In this document: in pieces, positions 61,563-64,000 of the stretch
Layout of the letters: every line of letters starts with the position of its first letter
Numbering within the stretch: position 1 is the first letter of the stretch
NCBI GenBank assembly: GCA_035653615.1
Contig: DASRBN010000037.1
Location: 249,736-313,735 of the forward strand
Direction of reading: 5' to 3'
Source of the DNA: Ktedonobacteraceae bacterium
GTDB taxonomy: Bacteria; Chloroflexota; Ktedonobacteria; Ktedonobacterales; Ktedonobacteraceae
Length of the DNA: 64,000 nt
Notes under the pieces: generated by a model
What the model was told of the DNA's origin: nothing
Seen by the model: the letters and a program-made list of their open reading frames with translations, nothing else
The model's database searches: none
Made by a program: the position numbers and the translations under genes

Positions 61563-62189
61563 CTAATGTTCCACAAATCGCATCACATACGGGATGCTGT
61601 GCCCGCTTTCTCTATGTGCTGGAGTGCCGGCAGGAGCAGGTGGTAATTGCAATTGTTGCTCGATTGTTTCTTTTAGCAAATCATTGGCGTCGATATGCGA
61701 TAGTTCATTCAGCGCGGCACGGTCAATAGCATTGGCCGACCGTTCGGCCCGCTCGCTGGAGAAGCGTGCCCATGCCTCAGCCAGCCAGAGGCTGGCGCGG
61801 ATGCGTTCGCGCGTTGCTTCCTGCTTTTCGACGTTCTCAGCGTTCTCGGCGCCCTTGTTGGAGCGCCAGATGCGCCAGGCACGCGAGAAATGTACCATAC
61901 TCGCGCCAGGCCTGGAACGCGCAAGTTGCAATATACCTGATGCCATTTCGAGCCATCCCCATGCCCTCGCTTCAGCAAATGTCAACGTAGCGAACCGCGC
62001 ACCATTGGCTCTATCTGTTGCCTCACCTCTACCGGCGATAGGCAAGTCTCCACTCACGCCTTTTAATTTTGTGCGCGCAGAAAACACTAACCCCTGGGCA
62101 TCTTCCGTCTTGCCTTCCAGGCTAAGTCGTATGGCTTCCTGAGCGTTTGCTACTGCATTATTGAAAATCGAAGGTGTCGTATCGGCCAT
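61563..62189 (-). CDS. Uncharacterised helical protein
   Basis: A 208-residue, mostly helical, Ala/Arg/Glu-rich protein (FNNAVANAQEAIRLSLEGKT, FAEARAWGWLEMASGILQLA, RASLWLAEAWARFSSERAE). The repeating Ala-x-x-x-Trp pattern resembles TPR-like helices but no family is recognised. It follows the small Cys-rich gene by 41 bases and the two likely form an operon. The ribosome site is weak. Confidence 0.6.
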   Translation of the reverse strand: MADTTPSIFNNAVANAQEAIRLSLEGKTEDAQGLVFSARTKLKGVSGDLPIAGRGEATDRANGARFATLTFAEARAWGWLEMASGILQLARSRPGASMVHFSRAWRIWRSNKGAENAENVEKQEATRERIRASLWLAEAWARFSSERAERSANAIDRAALNELSHIDANDLLKETIEQQLQLPPAPAGTPAHRESGHSIPYVMRFVEH

Positions 62190-62230
62190 GATTTATTAAG
62201 GCACCGGTTACTGGCGAAGATGTAACTGCT

Positions 62231-62470
62231 TTAATGTTCAGCCTCTTGCAATACCGCTGCCAGGAGCAAGCGATCAGGGCAATGCTGGGGAAATTTCTTT
62301 GCGTAACATACCAGGCAATAATCTCCAACCAGCTCCTCATCGTCGCCCGTACCATAGTAGGTGATGGTGTGTGGCGGACAGGCGTAGTGGCCGCAAGGAA
62401 GCAGAACGGCTTCTCTGTCGTGTGGCAGCCGGTGTGGGAATTGTTCGATATAGCATACATGTGTACTCAT
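62231..62470 (-). CDS. Small Cys/His-rich protein, probable zinc binder
   Basis: A 79-residue protein. LLPCGHYACPPHT followed by VGDYCLVCYAKKF gives four Cys and several His in a RING- or treble-clef-like spacing. AGAGG lies seven bases before ATG 62470; an ATG one codon earlier is closer to that site than usual. The frame is open upstream to 62548 without support. It is divergent from the PRC/BON gene. Function is unknown; a zinc-dependent protein contact is inferred. Confidence 0.6.
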   Translation of the reverse strand: MSTHVCYIEQFPHRLPHDREAVLLPCGHYACPPHTITYYGTGDDEELVGDYCLVCYAKKFPQHCPDRLLLAAVLQEAEH

Positions 62471-62587
62471 CATTTTTCCTCTTACTAGCAGCAAATAAAT
62501 TTGGGGAAGATGCATCTCTGGACTGTCTGCATAATATCGCTCTCTCACATGTGTGTCAAGGTGAAGACTATATTTTGTTCCGCCCGC

Positions 62588-62617
62588 TTGTCATGCATTA
62601 CCATAACATGCTACACT
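62588..62617 (+). promoter_or_regulatory. Candidate promoter of the PRC/BON gene
   Basis: TTGTCA and TACACT are separated by 18 bases, 70 bases before the start codon. Confidence 0.45.
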
Positions 62618-62686
62618 CTCTATAAGGGAGATAGTATGTAACAGTTCTATGCCCATCATAAAATTCAGTAGTGCGAGGTGGTCGTT

Positions 62687-63688
62687 ATGATTAAACCTGG
62701 TTCAATCGCCGAAATGCAGAAGTTTATTTTCGGCACGCAGATATTTTGTTCCGATGGTGAGGATGGCTCGCTGGTTCAGGTCATTTTTGACCCTGCTACC
62801 CGGCGCCTGACACATATAGGTGCGCGGCAGGGGCGTTTCTTCGGCAAAACTCACCTTGTTTCGTTTGAGCACGTCGTTAATGCTTCCGGTGAGGCTATAA
62901 CGCTCGATCTCAGTCTTGCCGATGTCGCTTCCACAGATAGTTCAGGAGTGAGTGGAGTATCCCTCGAAAGAAAGAGTGTCGTAGAGCTTGTCGGTTCCTC
63001 AAGTAAAGGCACGCTGCTGCTCGTTGCTGTGCATCCAGGGAATGGGGAACTGGCCTATCTCGTGGCCCACAATATCCGCCCCGGGCAGGACACTCTGTTT
63101 CAGGAGAAGTACGTCGGCTCAATAGAAGCCGGGCATGTGATGGTGACGATTCCGGAAGAGGTCCTGCAAAGCCTTCCACCTTACCGGCCTGATGATGTAC
63201 TCCAGCGCGAGGTAGAGGGCATTCTGTTCGATTTTACTCCATTACATGTTGACCTGAAGGCCATCAATATTCATGTGTTGGATAGTGTCCTTTACCTGGA
63301 CGGTAACATCTCCAGTTCGCTGAAGCGTGATATTGTGACCGACCAGGTATCGGGCGTGCAGGGCTTGTTGGAGATCAACAACAACCTGGTTGCCGACGAT
63401 ACGCTGGCGGCAGGGCTGGCGAGAGCGTTGGGCCAGGACCAGATCACACACGACCTGCCAATAGGCGTCTACCCGCGTCTTGGAGTCGTGCGCCTGAGCG
63501 GTGCCGTCCACACCGGCCAGCAGAAAGCGGTTGCCGGAGAAATAGCAAAGAACTATCCAGGAGTGCGTTCGGTAATCAACAACCTGGTGATCGACCCCAA
63601 TGCCGAATTGCTGAACGTTATGTCGGCACCCGAAGGCGGCGATGCGAAAGATAAGGTGCCTGGGAAATATGTCAGGCATACAAAGTAG
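62687..63688 (+). CDS. PRC-barrel and BON-domain protein
   Basis: A 333-residue protein. The N-terminal part looks like one or two PRC-barrel units (FGTQIFCSDGEDGSLVQVIF, then GRFFGKTHLVSFEHV). From about 190 there are two BON-like units (INIHVLDSVLYLDGNISSSL, VSGVQGLLEINNNLVADDTL and IGVYPRLGVVRLSGAVHTGQ, GVRSVINNLVIDPNAELL). BON domains bind membranes or polymers and PRC-barrels mediate protein contacts; in Chloroflexota such proteins are often stress-related. GAGGTGG lies just before ATG 62687. No signal peptide is present, so a cytoplasmic site is likely. Confidence 0.78.
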   Translation: MIKPGSIAEMQKFIFGTQIFCSDGEDGSLVQVIFDPATRRLTHIGARQGRFFGKTHLVSFEHVVNASGEAITLDLSLADVASTDSSGVSGVSLERKSVVELVGSSSKGTLLLVAVHPGNGELAYLVAHNIRPGQDTLFQEKYVGSIEAGHVMVTIPEEVLQSLPPYRPDDVLQREVEGILFDFTPLHVDLKAINIHVLDSVLYLDGNISSSLKRDIVTDQVSGVQGLLEINNNLVADDTLAAGLARALGQDQITHDLPIGVYPRLGVVRLSGAVHTGQQKAVAGEIAKNYPGVRSVINNLVIDPNAELLNVMSAPEGGDAKDKVPGKYVRHTK

Positions 63689-63822
63689 CTGTTATCCTTT
63701 TGAGGGATGGCCGTAAACATGTTCTGAGATGCGAAGGCATCCCTCATTTCTTCACGTAAGATAGTCTCCCTTGTCCTTCCTATTCTTCCTTTCCAATCGC
63801 CCTGCATCAGTCTCACCACTTG

Positions 63823-63851
63823 TTGACAGAATCCCGGTATAAGAGTATCAT
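63823..63851 (+). promoter_or_regulatory. Strong sigma-70-type promoter at the right edge
   Basis: TTGACA and TATCAT are separated by exactly 17 bases, 61 bases before the next start codon. Confidence 0.65.
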
Positions 63852-63911
63852 CGATGAGGTAAGAAACTATCGTTGTCAATTTTGAACCAATAGAAGTCGG
63901 ACTGAAAATAC

Positions 63912-64000
63912 ATGATGGAGAGTTTAGACCAGCTCAAAACCACTGCACAAGAAGCGTCTCCTCCAACCCCCGCGATCGATACAGATGAGCCAAAAGATGC
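63912..64000 (+). CDS. Start of an unidentified gene (partial, runs off window)
   Basis: An open frame from ATG 63912 (second ATG at 63915) to the window end. The product begins MMESLDQLKTTAQEASPPT and continues acidic and Pro-rich. It has a good promoter at 63823 but no clear ribosome site. Thirty codons are too few to identify a family. Confidence 0.45.
   Translation, partial: MMESLDQLKTTAQEASPPTPAIDTDEPKD

Overview
The window looks like a chromosomal segment of a monoderm, multicellular-type Chloroflexota bacterium, most likely Ktedonobacteria or a close relative. This is inferred from the mid-50s GC, strong Shine-Dalgarno sites, the mix of families, the absence of outer-membrane export genes beside a polysaccharide locus, and several families of short palindromic repeats scattered between and inside genes. 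No rRNA or tRNA gene, transposase, integrase or CRISPR array was found. Region 1 (1-6730, minus strand) starts with a cut-off MauE/DoxX membrane protein and a LuxR-type regulator. It then holds a compact peptide-maturation operon, read from the right: initiating sugar transferase, a 53-residue precursor-like peptide with a lasso-type leader motif (not previously obvious because it is so short), a SipW-like signal peptidase, a PqqD-like recognition protein, an HprK-like kinase and an ABC exporter without a protease domain. No lasso cyclase or transglutaminase-like protease lies nearby, so this is the best candidate for an undescribed RiPP-like system. Region 2 (7054-34602) is a large exopolysaccharide locus of the Wzx/Wzy type. 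It has four further glycosyltransferases of families 4 and 2 plus one GT-B family-28-like enzyme, three Wzz/BY-kinase-like proteins of which only one keeps its Walker A lysine, three sulfotransferases, a Wzy-like polymerase, a Wzx-like flippase, two alkaline-phosphatase-superfamily proteins, a lipoprotein, an Mrp-like ATPase, an uncharacterised nucleotidyltransferase and a secreted phosphoesterase. The sulfotransferases suggest a sulfated polymer. Region 3 (35076-49215) is signal transduction: a GAF/PAS histidine kinase with an OmpR-type regulator, followed by a chemosensory operon in the order of the cyanobacterial pix/pil clusters: DUF4388 protein, two CheY-like receivers, CheW, a double-HAMP chemoreceptor and a 1468-residue CheA hybrid with two Hpt domains and a receiver. 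Region 4 (49212-64000) is mixed: LeuB, a cytochrome P450 preceded by a translationally coupled 41-codon reading frame, a zinc-ribbon/TPR membrane protein, a four-gene NADH-dehydrogenase-like oxidoreductase operon with unusual domain fusions, a GH1 beta-glycosidase, two unknown proteins, a PRC-barrel/BON protein and the start of one more gene. Repeats: a 39-bp-arm palindrome family (11692, 32062, 37483, 38746, 38831) includes copies inside the reading frames of the kinase and its regulator. A second family, with a GTAGGGGCGACC-type start, supplies the stop codon of three genes. A third family resembles GTAGGGACAGCGCC. A recurring GAAAnnTTAACC motif lies in the upstream regions of the polysaccharide genes and is a candidate shared operator.
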